Assembly: GCA_015075275.1 (NCBI GenBank) | Contig: JABTUU010000002.1 | Span: 744,001 to 808,000 of the forward strand | DNA: 64,000 nt | Direction: 5' to 3' | Origin: Anaerolineales bacterium | GTDB lineage: Bacteria > Chloroflexota > Anaerolineae > Anaerolineales > Villigracilaceae | In this document: positions 43,233 through 52,086 of the stretch, one piece after another | How the letters are laid out: each line of letters opens with the position of its first letter | Position numbering within the stretch: position 1 is the stretch's first letter | Program-made: the position numbers and the translations under genes | The notes under the pieces: model-generated | Seen by the model: only the letters and a program-made list of their open reading frames with translations | Databases searched by the model: none | What the model was told of the DNA's origin: nothing

Positions 43233-43322
43233 AAAATTCATCGCGCGAGGCGCACAGTTCGCAGAGAGAAGAAGAATCTCAGCGCGCAGAGCGGACCTCG
43301 CGGTTAAGAAAAGGAGTTGTTT

Positions 43323-43673
43323 GTGAGCGAAAAACCGACTAGCGTAAACGCTAATAAAACAAAGCGGGAATTGACGATTACATGGAACGATGGACATACG
43401 AGCGTCTATCCGTTCGATCTGTTGCGCGCGGCGTGTCCGTGCGCTTCGTGTCGCGGCGGGCACGCCAATATGCGTTCTGAGCCCGATCCTGGCGTGTTTC
43501 AGCTGAAGATGGCGGAATCGCCGTCTACGCGTTTGGAGAATGTTGTGATTACCGGTTCCTATGCGCTGACGCTCGTCTGGGAAGATGGACACGATTACGG
43601 GATCTATAATTGGCATTATCTTCGCGCGTTATGTCCATGCGAAGAAGACCGCGCGAAATACGGCGCAAAATAG
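43323..43673 (+). CDS. DUF971 family protein
   Basis: 116 residues, starting at GTG after AAAAGGAG. Features of the DUF971/GBBH-N domain: ELTITWNDGHTSVYPFDLLRAACPCASC and LVWEDGHDYGIYNWHYLRALCPC, with two Cys-x-Cys/CxxC-like clusters that may bind iron-sulfur or zinc. The family is linked to Fe-S handling (ApbC/Mrp neighbours) in other genomes; no such neighbour is here. Confidence 0.85.
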   Translation: MSEKPTSVNANKTKRELTITWNDGHTSVYPFDLLRAACPCASCRGGHANMRSEPDPGVFQLKMAESPSTRLENVVITGSYALTLVWEDGHDYGIYNWHYLRALCPCEEDRAKYGAK

Positions 43674-43674
43674 A

Positions 43675-43705
43675 AAAAAGCGGCTGAACTCTCAGCCGCT
43701 TTTTG
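43675..43705. terminator. Bidirectional terminator
   Basis: AAAAAGCGGCTGA, loop ACTC, TCAGCCGCTTTTT. The stop codon of the convergent TPR gene (43692) lies inside the stem, so the hairpin encodes that protein's last residues. Confidence 0.9.
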
Positions 43706-45545
43706 TTTGGGTTGGCAGGGGCGTGGGCGTAGGCGTTCTTGTGGGCGTTGTGAGTTTTGTCGCCGTAGGAGTTTGTGTCCGCGTTGGAGATGGCGGAGGA
43801 GTCGCCGTGTAGATATCAAGCAGATGTTCCTGCGCCGTATTGCGTTGCGTTTGAGTCGTCGCGCTTCGAGGCAGGTTCAATAACAGCTGCCAATAAGTCG
43901 CCGCTTTTTTGAAATCCTCGCGTTTCTCATAAACGACGCCTCCCCAGAAATATAGAGCCGCTTTTTGCTTATCGTCTTCAGCAAGGCGCGTTGCCCTTTC
44001 CAGAATTTGGAGCGCGCTTCCGGCGCGTCCTTGAATCAAATGCGCGCGGATTAGGGCGATATTGAATTCGAATATGTTTGGATAATATGTCAGCAGGCGG
44101 TCTATGTCGGCGTCGGCGCTTTCGCCGTCTCCCAATTCTATGTTAGCGTAGAAGCGATAGAGATACGCTTCGCGCCGGTTTCTGTCTATTGAAATAATTC
44201 GATCCATTGTGCGAACCGTCTCGCGATAGGCTCCGTTGTTAAATAAGATCTTTCCGTATAGTAAGAGCGTATCGTCGTCGCCAGCGTTGTATTTAAGGTA
44301 GGTTTCCAGCGCCACGCCGGCTTTCGCATTGTCGCCAGTTTCCGCATATAAGCGCCCAAGCAGAAGGTAGGCGGGCATATACGAAGGATCGAGCGCACTG
44401 GCGCGCTGAGCGGTCTCAATCGCAAGTTCCAGTTCGCCCTCTTGTTGGCGAACCAATGCCAGCGTATAGAAGACCAGCGGCGAATTTGGCAACAGGCGAT
44501 TGGCGTTATCGAGTTCGCGCACCGCGCCTTGTAGATCGCCGTCTCGCAGTCTGACTTTTGCGCGTTCAAGATAGGCTTCGCCGAAATTCGAGTCAAGTTC
44601 GATGGCTTTGTCTAACAATGGAAGCGTATTTGCGCTAGGGTTGCTTTGTATGCGCGCTCGCGCCAACCCGACGTACGCCGCGCCGAAGTTGGGGTCTTTT
44701 TCGATTGCGGTCTCATATGCCTGAATGGCGCTGGCAGGGTTGCCTTTGAAACGGTATGCCTCGCCGATGTAATAGTAGGGATCAGCCGCGCCCGATTCAA
44801 ACCGTGCGATCTCTTGCATAACAGCAATGGCATCGTCCCATTGTTCCGCTTTGAAGTCGTTGAGGAAGCGGCGATACATGTCGGCGGTGATCGGGGAGCG
44901 CGGCGTGTTTACATAAAAAGGCGTCGGCGTCAGCGGCGCGTCGAGCAATTCGGCGAAAGGCAGGGGCGTTCCAGTCGGCGCGCCTTTTGCTCCGATGAAG
45001 GTTGGCGTGAAGGTCCAGGTAGGCGAGGGACCCGGCGTTCGCGTGGGAGGGAGCGCTTGTTGCGACGCCGGGACAATGAACCCGAAGTACGCTCCGCCGA
45101 ACAAAAGAGCGATCACTATGGCGATTCCGCCGAGGCGGAAGACTGGACTGGCGCGCACCGCCGCCCAACCTTTAGGCTTTGGCTTTTCGTGCGCGAGCAG
45201 TAATTTTTGCTCCCATGCGCGCGGACGATTCAGCGAAAACGGCTGAACGGTTTCGTCCGCTGGAAGCGCTCCCAGTAAGATTAAGCCTTGTTTGGCGGCG
45301 ACGTTTTCCGGGTCGAGTTTGAACGCGGTTTGCAGGCAATAGATTCGTTCTTTCGGCGAATCGACCGCCGCGCTCATCCATACCCAATAGGTTGCGTTAT
45401 TTTGGTCGGTTTTGAATAAATCGGTGAACAGTTCGCGTGCTTTGGCTTTGTCTCCTTGACGCAGGGCTTCCACTGCGTCTTGGAAGACGGGATTGTCAAT
45501 TTCCGTTTCTTGCGCGGGGCGTTGCGAATCGACAGGATCAGCCAT
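43692..45545 (-). CDS. TPR-repeat membrane protein
   Basis: 617 residues. N-terminal TPR-like pair (about 18-95) on the cytosolic side, one membrane helix (about 136-158), a Thr/Pro linker, then eight or more tetratricopeptide repeats (about 225-575) and a Thr/Pro-rich tail. Repeats show the usual pattern, for example YYYIGEAYRFKGNPASAIQAYETAIEKDPNFGAAY, with W/LG/Y/A/F/A/P positions. It is probably a scaffold for protein complexes at the cell surface; partners are unknown. The start is leaderless. Confidence 0.88.
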   Translation of the reverse strand: MADPVDSQRPAQETEIDNPVFQDAVEALRQGDKAKARELFTDLFKTDQNNATYWVWMSAAVDSPKERIYCLQTAFKLDPENVAAKQGLILLGALPADETVQPFSLNRPRAWEQKLLLAHEKPKPKGWAAVRASPVFRLGGIAIVIALLFGGAYFGFIVPASQQALPPTRTPGPSPTWTFTPTFIGAKGAPTGTPLPFAELLDAPLTPTPFYVNTPRSPITADMYRRFLNDFKAEQWDDAIAVMQEIARFESGAADPYYYIGEAYRFKGNPASAIQAYETAIEKDPNFGAAYVGLARARIQSNPSANTLPLLDKAIELDSNFGEAYLERAKVRLRDGDLQGAVRELDNANRLLPNSPLVFYTLALVRQQEGELELAIETAQRASALDPSYMPAYLLLGRLYAETGDNAKAGVALETYLKYNAGDDDTLLLYGKILFNNGAYRETVRTMDRIISIDRNRREAYLYRFYANIELGDGESADADIDRLLTYYPNIFEFNIALIRAHLIQGRAGSALQILERATRLAEDDKQKAALYFWGGVVYEKREDFKKAATYWQLLLNLPRSATTQTQRNTAQEHLLDIYTATPPPSPTRTQTPTATKLTTPTRTPTPTPLPTQTKSG

Positions 45546-45551
45546 GCGCTG

Positions 45552-45557
45552 ATTTTA
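45552..45557 (-). promoter_or_regulatory. -10 box for a leaderless mRNA
   Basis: TAAAAT on the minus strand ends 7 nt before the ATG at 45545. Confidence 0.65.
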
Positions 45558-45559
45558 CC

Positions 45560-46129
45560 CTACTCATGAAATTCTTCCACTTGATATGTGAGCGCTTCAA
45601 GATGGCCTGTCCGCCAGGTAGTTTTGTTTAACCCCATTTTTAGACAGAGTTGATTAAGAAATTCTGCCTGGTCGGGAATCGTCTTCCAAACTTGCGGCAA
45701 GAATGTGGCGCGGCGAGATTGATCGCGCAGGATAACGCCGTCTATATGCGGCCGTAGTTTGGAGAGAAGATCGTCCGCGTCTGTGTAATCGAGCGGAATC
45801 GGATTTGTGAGGCGCGAAATTTCGATCTGGATCATTTCTAGCTCGCGCTCTTCAACAGGCGAGAAACGCGGATCTTCCAGCGCCGCAGCGACGGCATGTT
45901 TGCGCGCATCGTTTGCCAACGGTTGGTATGCCTCTAGTGCGCCAACGCACCCACGCAACTTTCCGTGAATGGTGAGCGTGACGAACGCGGCGCCAAGTTC
46001 GCGTAAGCGCTGCGGCAACGACGATACATCCAACGGCGGCAACTTTTCGCCTTTCACGCATTGAGTCATCGCCTCGCGCGCAAGGCGGAGGAGAGTCTGT
46101 CGTTCCTCGAGAGAAAGCTTATCTTGCAT
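45560..46129 (-). CDS. AMMECR1-domain protein
   Basis: 189 residues. Core motif RLRELGAAFVTLTIHGKLRGCVGALEAYQPLANDARKHAVAAALEDPRFSPV, with the invariant LRGC.G, then IQIEISRLTNP and GVILRDQSRRATFLPQVW. The family is widespread and conserved, with a suspected catalytic Cys, but its reaction is not established. An AGGAAAG site precedes the start. It runs in the same direction as the TPR gene. Confidence 0.93.
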   Translation of the reverse strand: MQDKLSLEERQTLLRLAREAMTQCVKGEKLPPLDVSSLPQRLRELGAAFVTLTIHGKLRGCVGALEAYQPLANDARKHAVAAALEDPRFSPVEERELEMIQIEISRLTNPIPLDYTDADDLLSKLRPHIDGVILRDQSRRATFLPQVWKTIPDQAEFLNQLCLKMGLNKTTWRTGHLEALTYQVEEFHE

Positions 46130-46177
46130 ACGATTCTTTCCTTTCTCTTTAAGACGCGCGCCCGTAAATTTGGGAAG

Positions 46178-46672
46178 TTATGACGATGGCGAATCCAGCT
46201 TCCAGAACACGCGGTTGTGATATACCAGCGGATTGTCGGCGTTTGCTTCTTTTGCTGCGATCACTTCGGCAAGGAACAGCGTGTTTTCTCCGATCGGTTG
46301 CGCGCTGACGACGCGGCAGTTGAAATATGCCAGCCCGCCTTTGATCAAAGGCGCGTTGAGTCCGAGCGTTTCTGTTTCGAGCCCCTCGAAGCGATTATAA
46401 AGATCGGGAGATTTACCGGCGAACCGGTCTGAAATTTCCTGCTGCGCGTCAGATAGAACCGTCAGCGCAAACTCGCCTGAACGCTCGACTAGATCGTGCG
46501 TGCGCGATGCGCGTTTCATCGTCAAGCAGACGATGGGCGGGTCAAGTGAAATTGACGTAAAAGAATTTACGGTCATACCGTGACGTTCGTCTTTGTGTGC
46601 GGCAGTGACGATAGTCACGCCGCTGGTCCAGGCGCGCATAGCGCGCCGCAGTTGTTCGGGGTCTAAGCTCAT
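46178..46672 (-). CDS. Flavin reductase-like domain protein
   Basis: 164 residues from the ATG after GGAG. Flavin-reductase family pattern: LRRAMRAWTSGVTIVTA, GMTVNSFTSISLDPPIVCL, RSGEFALTVLSDAQQEIS, and AYFNCRVVSAQPIGENTLFLAEV. It binds FMN/FAD and reduces it with NAD(P)H, often as partner of a monooxygenase; none is visible here. Confidence 0.92.
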   Translation of the reverse strand: MSLDPEQLRRAMRAWTSGVTIVTAAHKDERHGMTVNSFTSISLDPPIVCLTMKRASRTHDLVERSGEFALTVLSDAQQEISDRFAGKSPDLYNRFEGLETETLGLNAPLIKGGLAYFNCRVVSAQPIGENTLFLAEVIAAKEANADNPLVYHNRVFWKLDSPSS

Positions 46673-46746
46673 GAATTCTCCAATTGACGTTTTATCATAA
46701 CGGCGCGGCAGAGGCAAGTCAAGGCAGGGAGTTCGGCGCGTCTCCC

Positions 46747-46775
46747 TTGCAAGTTAATTCCTTCGCAGGTACTAT
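46747..46775 (+). promoter_or_regulatory. Promoter for a leaderless mRNA
   Basis: TTGCAA (46747-46752), 17-bp spacer, TACTAT (46770-46775), ending 8 nt before the ATG at 46783. Confidence 0.7.
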
Positions 46776-46782
46776 TGCCGCC

Positions 46783-47547
46783 ATGAATTCTGCGCCCCGC
46801 CCGATGCGCATTTTACAGACAACGATCGTCGTCGCAATCTTGCTTGCGACGTTATTTACTGCGCTGCCTTCGCAAGGGGCAGTGAACAAGAATTTCTATG
46901 AACGCCTTAGCCTGTTGCTCACCCCGCAAGTTGAAAGCGTTGCCTCTCAAACGGTCAAACCGCAGGCGCGCATTGGAATTGTGGCGGGACATTTGGGCAA
47001 TGATTCGGGCGCTGCATGCGTAGACGGCGCCGGCAATGTTACGCTCACTGAAGCGGATGTAAACCTCAAGATCGCCGCCATGGTTGAACAACAGCTTCAG
47101 CAGGCGGGCTATCAAGTTGATTTGCTGAATGAGTTTGACACGCGTCTCAACGGCTATCGCGCGCTGGCGATCGTTTCCATTCACAACGATTCGTGCGAAT
47201 ACGTTAACGATGGAGCGACCGGTTTCAAGGTAGCTGCCGCGCTCAATACGAACGATGTTAATCGCGCCAACCGCCTTACCGCTTGCCTCGTAGATCGCTA
47301 TCAGAAGACAACGAGGCTCACTTTCCATGCCGGCAGCATTACTTCCGACATGCGTGAATATCATGCCTTCCGTGAAATTGATCCCAGCACGGTTGCCGCC
47401 ATTATTGAAACCGGATTTCTCAACCTCGACCGTGAGATCCTCACGAAGAATACCGACCAAGTCGCAGCGGGTATTGTTGACGGCATTTTATGTTTCGCCA
47501 ACAATGAGAATATCGAATCGACTCCCATTCCCAACTTGACGCCGTGA
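46783..47547 (+). CDS. N-acetylmuramoyl-L-alanine amidase (Amidase_3)
   Basis: 254 residues. Signal peptide (about 8-34, cut near QGA), then an Amidase_3 domain (65-245) with its zinc ligands: IVAGHLGNDSGAAC, LTEADVNLKIA, IVSIHNDSC, and AAIIETGFLN with the catalytic Glu. It should cleave the amide bond between MurNAc and the stem peptide outside the membrane. It lies in a region rich in wall enzymes. The longer open frame upstream lies ahead of the promoter. Confidence 0.93.
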   Translation: MNSAPRPMRILQTTIVVAILLATLFTALPSQGAVNKNFYERLSLLLTPQVESVASQTVKPQARIGIVAGHLGNDSGAACVDGAGNVTLTEADVNLKIAAMVEQQLQQAGYQVDLLNEFDTRLNGYRALAIVSIHNDSCEYVNDGATGFKVAAALNTNDVNRANRLTACLVDRYQKTTRLTFHAGSITSDMREYHAFREIDPSTVAAIIETGFLNLDREILTKNTDQVAAGIVDGILCFANNENIESTPIPNLTP

Positions 47548-47875
47548 GAAACGCCCCTCTCATCAGCGAGCGCCATTAATTTTAGGTACTTAAGTACCCC
47601 CTGAGAATTATAATGGCTATGCTAGAATAACGACATGATAAGGTCGTTTAAGAGCGACGGCGTTAAGGATATTTTGGAATTGTTGCATATCCCCCGCTAA
47701 TTGATCTTGAGCGGCTGTCCTTAACCGATGAACATTGTTTTTAAACCGACTGGAGGCGAATGATAGAATAATAATCCTTTGAGTTTTTCCTCTATAGTAG
47801 GTTGCCGGTGTAAAAGAAATAAAATAATATTCTGAGAATAAATCGTTTTGCACTATCTTAAAAAGGAGCATTAAG
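47548..47875 (+). other. Gene-poor AT-rich interval
   Basis: The interval holds a 14-bp palindrome GGTACTTAAGTACC (47585-47598), a TATAAT (47609-47614), and then a 21-codon frame (47635-47700) beginning MIRSFKSDGVKDIL. That start is faintly like the beginning of RelE/HigB-type toxins but stops early. No ribosome site is seen for it. The remaining sequence shows no gene, and AAAAAGGAG at the right end serves the protease gene. Confidence 0.4.
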
Positions 47876-48841
47876 ATGAAACGGAAAATCAATCTCGCTT
47901 TGCTAGCTATCGCCATTTTGGCTGTAATTGCGAGCAGCAGTTTGTCAACTGGAGCCGTCAACGCTCAGGAATTTGCAACCGACCCCGACACCACTGTTTC
48001 CAACATAGCTGGTGTTCTCCCGTTACTGGGAGAGTCTTCAGCCACTTCCTCGGCGCCATACGCCGGAGATGGCAAACTCGCCGAATCGGGCACTACAATC
48101 CCTAAAGAATATTTGAGCCTTCCTCCTTTGGATGGCGGACTCCCCGAATCAGTTATCGGCGCAGATGGGCGGCGCAGACAAAATCCCACTACTGCATTTC
48201 CTAATCGAGCGATTGCTTATTTGGTTGTGACTTTCCCAAGCGGTTCTGGGACATGCACGGGCTGGTTTATTGGACGTCGAACCGTCGCTACCGCTGGTCA
48301 CTGCGTCTATGATATTAATACCGATCAATGGGCTACTTCAATTAAGATCTTCCCAGCCCGTAATGGAGCAATTGCTCCTTACGGCTCTACTACTGCGTAT
48401 AGACTCTTTAGCGCATCGGGATGGACTTCGAATCACAACACGGCCTTCGACTATGGCGCAATCCAGACCAATGCTCCCTTGGGAGATAATGTCGGGTGGT
48501 TTGGCTTTCGCTGGCAGCAAAGCAACGTCTACCCGGGCAGTTTCAGAGTTAATGGCTATCCCGGCGATAAGCGCGCAGGAACGCAATGGTTTATGGGCGG
48601 TCCCATTACGCATGCCAACACTTATCGCTTATGGTATAACATTGATACCTATGGCGGTCAGAGCGGCTCGCCGCTTTACAATAAGTGGACCGGCAATGGA
48701 TGCACTAAAGATTGCTATTACGGCGTTGGCATCCATACCTATGGCACCAGCTTAAGCCCATACTTTGGGAACAGCGCCACCCGCATTCGAAAAGCTGTCT
48801 TTAATAGCCTTAAGGCTTGGAGAGCCGCTCCCTATCCGTAA
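47876..48841 (+). CDS. Secreted trypsin-like (V8/glutamyl endopeptidase-type) serine protease
   Basis: 321 residues. Signal peptide to about 30, a propeptide-like stretch (31-105), then the chymotrypsin-fold domain. The catalytic triad is readable: His in TVATAGHCVYD, Asp in NTAFDYGAIQT, Ser in YGGQSGSPLY. The overall pattern fits the glutamyl endopeptidase group. It is exported and probably self-activating. An AAAAAGGAG ribosome site precedes it. Confidence 0.9.
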   Translation: MKRKINLALLAIAILAVIASSSLSTGAVNAQEFATDPDTTVSNIAGVLPLLGESSATSSAPYAGDGKLAESGTTIPKEYLSLPPLDGGLPESVIGADGRRRQNPTTAFPNRAIAYLVVTFPSGSGTCTGWFIGRRTVATAGHCVYDINTDQWATSIKIFPARNGAIAPYGSTTAYRLFSASGWTSNHNTAFDYGAIQTNAPLGDNVGWFGFRWQQSNVYPGSFRVNGYPGDKRAGTQWFMGGPITHANTYRLWYNIDTYGGQSGSPLYNKWTGNGCTKDCYYGVGIHTYGTSLSPYFGNSATRIRKAVFNSLKAWRAAPYP

Positions 48842-48867
48842 TATGTTCCGCATAAACTAGGCAAGCC

Positions 48868-48898
48868 CCTCCCAGCCGCCCAACAGGCGGCTGGGAGG
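48868..48898 (+). terminator. Strong hairpin after the protease gene
   Basis: CCTCCCAGCCGCC (48868-48880), loop CAACA, and its complement (48886-48898). No T run follows, so it may be a processing or attenuation stem between the two genes. Confidence 0.6.
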
Positions 48899-48914
48899 CA
48901 ATCAGGAGGCTGTG

Positions 48915-49337
48915 ATGTTCATCAAGCGTATAAGCGCTCATTCTGTATCTCGACGAGGCAGTCGGCTATCTCTAATCGTAGGCTTGGGAGTCTTATATTT
49001 GTTGCTGGCGGGCTGTGCAGGCGAGGACGTCCCAGTTTCTAACGACGATGTCGTGACGCCTGCGGCGCAGAGCGAGCGCACTCAGGTCAGCGGGATAGTC
49101 ACTGATTTGGATGGCAACCCGTTAGCTGAAGCGGGCATTGCAGTGACTAAAAGCGTTGTCGGCGTTCCGGAGATTCTTATATTGAGCGGGGAAGACGGGA
49201 GATACACATGGCATCTTCCAGCGGGAACGTTTACTCTGTCGGCAATGAAAGAAGGATACAAAGAGTTAAGTCTGGAAGTTGTCGTCAAAGAAGGCGAGAC
49301 AACGAAGCTGGATTTCAAACTGGAAAAATTGCCGTGA
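48915..49337 (+). CDS. Lipoprotein with carboxypeptidase-regulatory-like domain
   Basis: 140 residues from the ATG after AGGAGG. Lipoprotein signal ending LLLAGC, a short acidic linker, then one beta-sandwich domain (about 55-138): VSGIVTDLDGNPLAEAGIAV, GRYTWHLPAGTFTLSAMKEGY. Domains of this kind are structural or binding modules. It follows the protease gene in the same direction, 73 bp downstream. Confidence 0.85.
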   Translation: MFIKRISAHSVSRRGSRLSLIVGLGVLYLLLAGCAGEDVPVSNDDVVTPAAQSERTQVSGIVTDLDGNPLAEAGIAVTKSVVGVPEILILSGEDGRYTWHLPAGTFTLSAMKEGYKELSLEVVVKEGETTKLDFKLEKLP

Positions 49338-49735
49338 GCGGAGAAAGACTGTTGTCTTGACGCCAGCGAAAGTCGCTGGCAGCGGTCTTTGCATGTTGTT
49401 TTTTCAAAACTATGTGAATTGCGCTTAGCCATATAAGACCAAAGTTGCCGAACGCCTGACTTTACAAAAGCCGCGCCCGCTAAGCATTATTTTCCCTTAT
49501 TGTTTTATACAAGTTAACTTTTGCGCACAGATCGCGCAGATAACATGGAGTTTTCCATGAAAAACGGAGAAACCTGTGTATCTGTAAATTCTGCAACGAA
49601 AAAATCTGAAATCTACATTTTGGGGAAACCATGACCCTTGAAGATAAAGCCTGTTATTTCAACGGTTTCAGCGGTACAATCGAACGACAGAAATACATCT
49701 AAGTGGATATAGTTTGACCTATCGGAAACGATGCA
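49338..49735 (+). other. Intergenic interval with terminator and a doubtful small ORF
   Basis: A GCCAGCGA/TCGCTGGC hairpin (49362-49380), with outer AAAGAC/GTCTTT pairing and a T run near 49397-49404, probably ends the lipoprotein transcript. Further on, a GGAG site precedes a 25-codon frame (49557-49634). That frame overlaps a second 23-codon frame at 49631-49702 by ATGA. Neither has recognisable similarity. Confidence 0.4.
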
Positions 49736-50947
49736 ATGAATCCGGAGTTCTCTAATGTGCATGAATGGGTGGAACAGGCTCGGCAAGCCTTGTTGCGCGG
49801 CGATAAAAATACCGCGCAAGCGTTGGGCGAGCAAGCCGCTCTCGCCGCACCAGACCTGGAAGACGCTTGGCTGATTCTCGCCGCCTCCGATTCGAACCCG
49901 GATGACGCGCTTGCCTATGCAAAAAAAGCGCTGGAACTTAATCCCAATAGCTCCCGCGCTCATCAAGCGGTAGCATGGACGAACGGAAGATTACAGCAAG
50001 CGCATCGCAAACCCGACCGCATGGAAATTTCCTCCAGCGGCGTTGCGCGTTCAAGCGTTCGCCCCGCCTCGCCTAAAATAGAGTCAAAAAAATCGCCTGC
50101 CGCATCAAGCGGAAAGCGTCGCCTGCTTCTATACGGAGGCGCGTTAAGTTTACTGGCGTGCGTTGCCATCGTTTTTGTTGCATGGTCCGCTTTTTCTAAC
50201 TTATCCTTTGCCTCGATCGTTGACCGCGCCGCTGCGCCGCCTGTCGCTGCGCAGGAGACGCTATGGGCTTCCGCGGAAATCGCAAAACCGACCGTGACGC
50301 CGCTTAATGCGGGTCCGGCGATGACGCAACAAATTGCAACAACGCTCCCGGCGGCTGAAACGCCGCTTTCAGCTCCAGCGACTGAGCCGCCGCTTTCAAG
50401 CCCGGTCACGCCAACTCCGACGCCGGTCACGCCGCCCACTGCGATTCCGACTGATGAACCGACGAACGTCCCAATGGCGACCGAAACGCCGGGCATCCTC
50501 GCGATGGAAATCGTAGCGGATACGCCAACTAGCGTTTATATCCCGCCGACAGTCGCGCCTGCCGCTCCAACGGCATCCGCCGGAACGCGCGGCGGCGTTC
50601 GCTGGATCGATGTAGATTTAACGAATCAAATGGTCTATGCCTATGAAGGCGACGCGATCGTTAATTCGTTTCTTGTTTCGACGGGAACTTCGATGACGCC
50701 GACGGTTACCGGCAAATTCAAAATTTGGATCAAACTCAGAAAAACCGACATGTCGGGTCCGGGCTATTACCTGCCCGATGTGCCGTATACGATGTATTTC
50801 TATAAGGGTTATGGTTTGCACGGCACATACTGGCACAGCAACTTTGGCACGCCGATGAGTCACGGATGCGTGAACCTTTCGATTCCCGACGCTGAATGGC
50901 TGTATTACTGGGCGTCTGAAGGCACTGTGGTGAATGTGCATTATTAA
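49736..50947 (+). CDS. Membrane-anchored L,D-transpeptidase (YkuD) with TPR-like N-terminus
   Basis: 403 residues. Cytosolic TPR-like helices (about 5-85), a membrane helix (about 132-155), a long Thr/Pro linker (180-285), then a YkuD domain (288-403): WIDVDLTNQMVYAYEGD, VTGKFKIWIKL, and the catalytic HGTYWHSNFGTPMSHGCVNLS with its Cys. It should form 3-3 cross-links or attach proteins to peptidoglycan. It is the first of three YkuD genes in a row. Confidence 0.92.
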   Translation: MNPEFSNVHEWVEQARQALLRGDKNTAQALGEQAALAAPDLEDAWLILAASDSNPDDALAYAKKALELNPNSSRAHQAVAWTNGRLQQAHRKPDRMEISSSGVARSSVRPASPKIESKKSPAASSGKRRLLLYGGALSLLACVAIVFVAWSAFSNLSFASIVDRAAAPPVAAQETLWASAEIAKPTVTPLNAGPAMTQQIATTLPAAETPLSAPATEPPLSSPVTPTPTPVTPPTAIPTDEPTNVPMATETPGILAMEIVADTPTSVYIPPTVAPAAPTASAGTRGGVRWIDVDLTNQMVYAYEGDAIVNSFLVSTGTSMTPTVTGKFKIWIKLRKTDMSGPGYYLPDVPYTMYFYKGYGLHGTYWHSNFGTPMSHGCVNLSIPDAEWLYYWASEGTVVNVHY

Positions 50948-51020
50948 GGTTTTTAACCGCGAAAGACGACTTTAAGAAGTTTCTTGGCGAACTGCGCGTT
51001 TGTTGCAGTTCAAAAAAGCG

Positions 51021-52034
51021 ATGAAAATATCTCGGCGCGATTTCTTAAAATTAAGCGGCTATGGTATGCTTGGGGCGGCGTTGCCTCGTTTGTCGTTGTT
51101 TGGGGATAACGCCGGCGTTATTCAAGGGCGGATCGTTGATTCATTGACCTGGTCATATCAAGAACCGAATAGAAAATCGGGACGCAAGAAAGCCTATTGG
51201 CGCGATCTTATTGTTCCGATCACAAATACTACCGTTGACGACGATGAAAGCGCGTACAACCGCGTTTGGTATCAGGTCGAGAATGATGGCTATGTCTATT
51301 CAGGGAGCATTCAGCCGGTGAGGACGATCCTCAACGAGCCGCGGACGATCTCGCTTGCGGGCGCATTGGGCGAGGTTAGCGTCCCGTTTGCCGATGCGCA
51401 CTTGGAAGCGGACGCGGCTTCCGAAGTTGTTTATCGTTTATATTACGAGTCGACGCATTGGGTGACTGCCAGCGCGATCAACCCAATAGACGGACAGATC
51501 TGGTACGCGCTGCTGGATGATAAGTTTAATCGGCAGTATTACGCGCCGGGCAAGTATATTCGTCTCCTTTCTGAGGGGGAACTTGCTCCGCTTTCTTCCG
51601 ATGTTCCCAACGCGGAGAAACTTGTCAAAGTGAATTTGAACGGACAGTTGATGATGGCGTATGAGCGCAAGCGACTCGTCTATGCGACGCGCGTTTCTAC
51701 CGGGGGACGTTTGCGAAGCGGAACGTATACGACGCCCGTTGGCGAGTACCTTACTTATCATAAACGTCCGACGCGGCATATGGCGGCGGGCGATCTTGCC
51801 GCCAGCGGATTCGATCTACCCGGCGTGCCGTGGGTGATCTATATCAAAGAGAATGGCATATCCTTTCATGGCACGTATTGGCACAACGATTATGGACGTC
51901 CGCGCAGTCATGGTTGCATCAATATGACTGCGCAAGCTGCGAAATGGCTCTATCGTTGGACGATTCCTACGGTTTCGTTAGAGAAAGAATTGATATACGG
52001 TCGCGTCGGCACGAGGGTGGAAATCGAAGTGTAA
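51021..52034 (+). CDS. Tat-exported L,D-transpeptidase (YkuD)
   Basis: 337 residues. The N-terminus MKISRRDFLKLSGYGML has a twin-arginine motif (SRRDFLK), so export should use the Tat pathway after folding. An SH3-like region (about 35-110) and a central linker lead to the YkuD domain (about 205-335): VKVNLNGQLMMAYERKRLVYA, TPVGEY, and FHGTYWHNDYGRPRSHGCINM with the catalytic Cys. The start at 51021 gives the Tat signal; TTG at 51000 is in frame upstream. Confidence 0.92.
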   Translation: MKISRRDFLKLSGYGMLGAALPRLSLFGDNAGVIQGRIVDSLTWSYQEPNRKSGRKKAYWRDLIVPITNTTVDDDESAYNRVWYQVENDGYVYSGSIQPVRTILNEPRTISLAGALGEVSVPFADAHLEADAASEVVYRLYYESTHWVTASAINPIDGQIWYALLDDKFNRQYYAPGKYIRLLSEGELAPLSSDVPNAEKLVKVNLNGQLMMAYERKRLVYATRVSTGGRLRSGTYTTPVGEYLTYHKRPTRHMAAGDLAASGFDLPGVPWVIYIKENGISFHGTYWHNDYGRPRSHGCINMTAQAAKWLYRWTIPTVSLEKELIYGRVGTRVEIEV

Positions 52035-52074
52035 GAGAAAGGTAATAGCGCAGCCAAAGCCTCGATTTTCCAGT

Positions 52075-52080
52075 TACACT
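52075..52080 (+). promoter_or_regulatory. -10 box for a leaderless mRNA
   Basis: TACACT ends 7 nt before the ATG at 52087; no ribosome site is present. Confidence 0.5.
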
Positions 52081-52086
52081 TACAAC

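Noticed and set aside
47635..47700. Toxin gene remnant (HigB-like start)
   Set aside because: Only the first few residues are similar and no downstream frame restores the domain.
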